From contig JAIYAJ010000403.1 of NCBI GenBank assembly GCA_027489105.1, forward strand, positions 1 through 6,838: DNA of 6,838 bases. Direction: 5' to 3'. This document shows positions 6,310 through 6,838 of this stretch, piece after piece. The notes under the pieces are model-generated. The model was not told the DNA's origin, did not search any database, and saw only the letters and a program-made list of their open reading frames with translations. The number at the start of each line of letters is the position of its first letter. The stretch's first letter is position 1. The position numbers were made by a program, and so were the translations under genes. Source of the DNA: Zymomonas sp. Its GTDB lineage: Bacteria; Pseudomonadota; Alphaproteobacteria; Sphingomonadales; Sphingomonadaceae.

Positions 6310-6838
6310 GCGAGCGAACCGAAGATCATCCTCAGCAGTGTCGGCAAGGCCTTCGGCACCAACCGGGTCCTCGACGGGGTCGACCTCACCATCGAGCGCG
6401 GCGAATCCATGGTCATCATCGGCCAGTCGGGCAGCGGCAAGTCGGTGATGCTCAAATGCATCCTCGGCCTGATCCGGCCCGACCGGGGCGAAATCCGGGT
6501 CGATGGCGAAGACCTCGCCTCGATGTCGACGCGGGAACTCGAGCGGGCCCGCGCGAAATTCGGCATGTTGTTCCAGGGTTCGGCGCTGTTCGACTCGCTG
6601 CCGATCTGGCGCAACGTCACCTTCGCGCTGACCCAGGGCCGGCTGCGCGATGCTGCCAATATGCGGCGCATCGCCACCGAAAATCTGGAGCGCGTCGGCC
6701 TCGACGCGAAGATACTCGACCTGCGGCCCAGCGAATTGTCCGGCGGTATGCAGAAGCGCGTCGCGCTGGCCCGCGCGATCGCGCCGCGTCCGGAGATCAT
6801 CTTTTTCGACGAGCCGACCACGGGCCTCGATCCGATCC
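6307..6838 (+). CDS. mlaF: MlaF-type ABC transporter ATPase, cut by the window edge
   Basis: Cytoplasmic ATPase that powers the MlaE permease. Only the first 177 codons are in the window; MlaF proteins are usually about 250-280 residues, so roughly the last third is missing. Visible motifs in order: Walker A GQSGSGKS at 39-46, Q-loop Q90 in MLFQGSALFDSL, the ABC signature LSGGMQKR at 144-151, Walker B IIFFDE at 164-169 with catalytic E169, and the D-loop TTGLDP at 171-176. The phenylalanine-rich Walker B, the GSALFDSL after the Q-loop and the GMQ signature fit the MlaF/Ttg2A group better than amino-acid importers. The ATG at 6307 shares its A with the mlaE stop (TGATG), and no good Shine-Dalgarno precedes it, so translation is probably coupled to mlaE by termination-reinitiation. 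The open frame runs to the last base with no stop. Confidence 0.93.
   Translation, partial: MASEPKIILSSVGKAFGTNRVLDGVDLTIERGESMVIIGQSGSGKSVMLKCILGLIRPDRGEIRVDGEDLASMSTRELERARAKFGMLFQGSALFDSLPIWRNVTFALTQGRLRDAANMRRIATENLERVGLDAKILDLRPSELSGGMQKRVALARAIAPRPEIIFFDEPTTGLDPI

Noticed and set aside
6285..6821. 178-codon minus-strand frame opposite mlaF
   Set aside because: It is antisense to Walker A, signature and Walker B motifs of a clear ABC ATPase; its Ser/Arg-rich product has no recognisable features.

Overview
The window reads as ordinary chromosomal backbone of a GC-rich alphaproteobacterium. The most likely group is the Sphingomonadales (Sphingomonas/Sphingobium type). This is inferred from the strongly G/C-biased third codon positions, the sequence character of the alanine racemase and of XerD, and the linkage of alr to an MlaE/MlaF transporter. 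No marker gene here fixes the genus. All six genes are on the + strand, the gaps are short, and there is no sign of a mobile element, RNA gene, CRISPR array or foreign-looking segment.

Layout: (1) 18-1850, a 610-residue exported protein of unknown function with a signal peptide, a proline-rich linker and a long helical body. (2) 1876-2784, a complete tyrosine recombinase of XerD type, 25 bases downstream and probably on the same transcript. (3) 2785-2859, a 75-base gap with a candidate promoter and a strong Shine-Dalgarno, leading to (4) 2860-4440, a TTG-started major facilitator of the metabolite:H+ symporter family with a roughly 100-residue insert between helices 9 and 10. (5) 4468-5511, a GTG-started alanine racemase. 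(6) 5525-6307, a TTG-started MlaE-type permease. (7) 6307 to the window edge, the MlaF-type ATPase, which overlaps mlaE by one base and is cut off by the window.

Functionally, alr (D-alanine for peptidoglycan) and mlaE-mlaF (phospholipid traffic between inner and outer membrane) form a tight envelope cluster. The substrate-binding MCE protein (mlaD) would be expected just beyond the right edge. XerD resolves chromosome dimers at dif during division. The role of the exported protein beside it is unknown.

I did not find a convincing undescribed system. The observations most worth checking are these: a methionine in the alanine racemase where the carbamylated lysine usually sits; the two-cysteine extracytoplasmic insert in the transporter; and the uncharacterised exported protein that appears to share a transcript with xerD.
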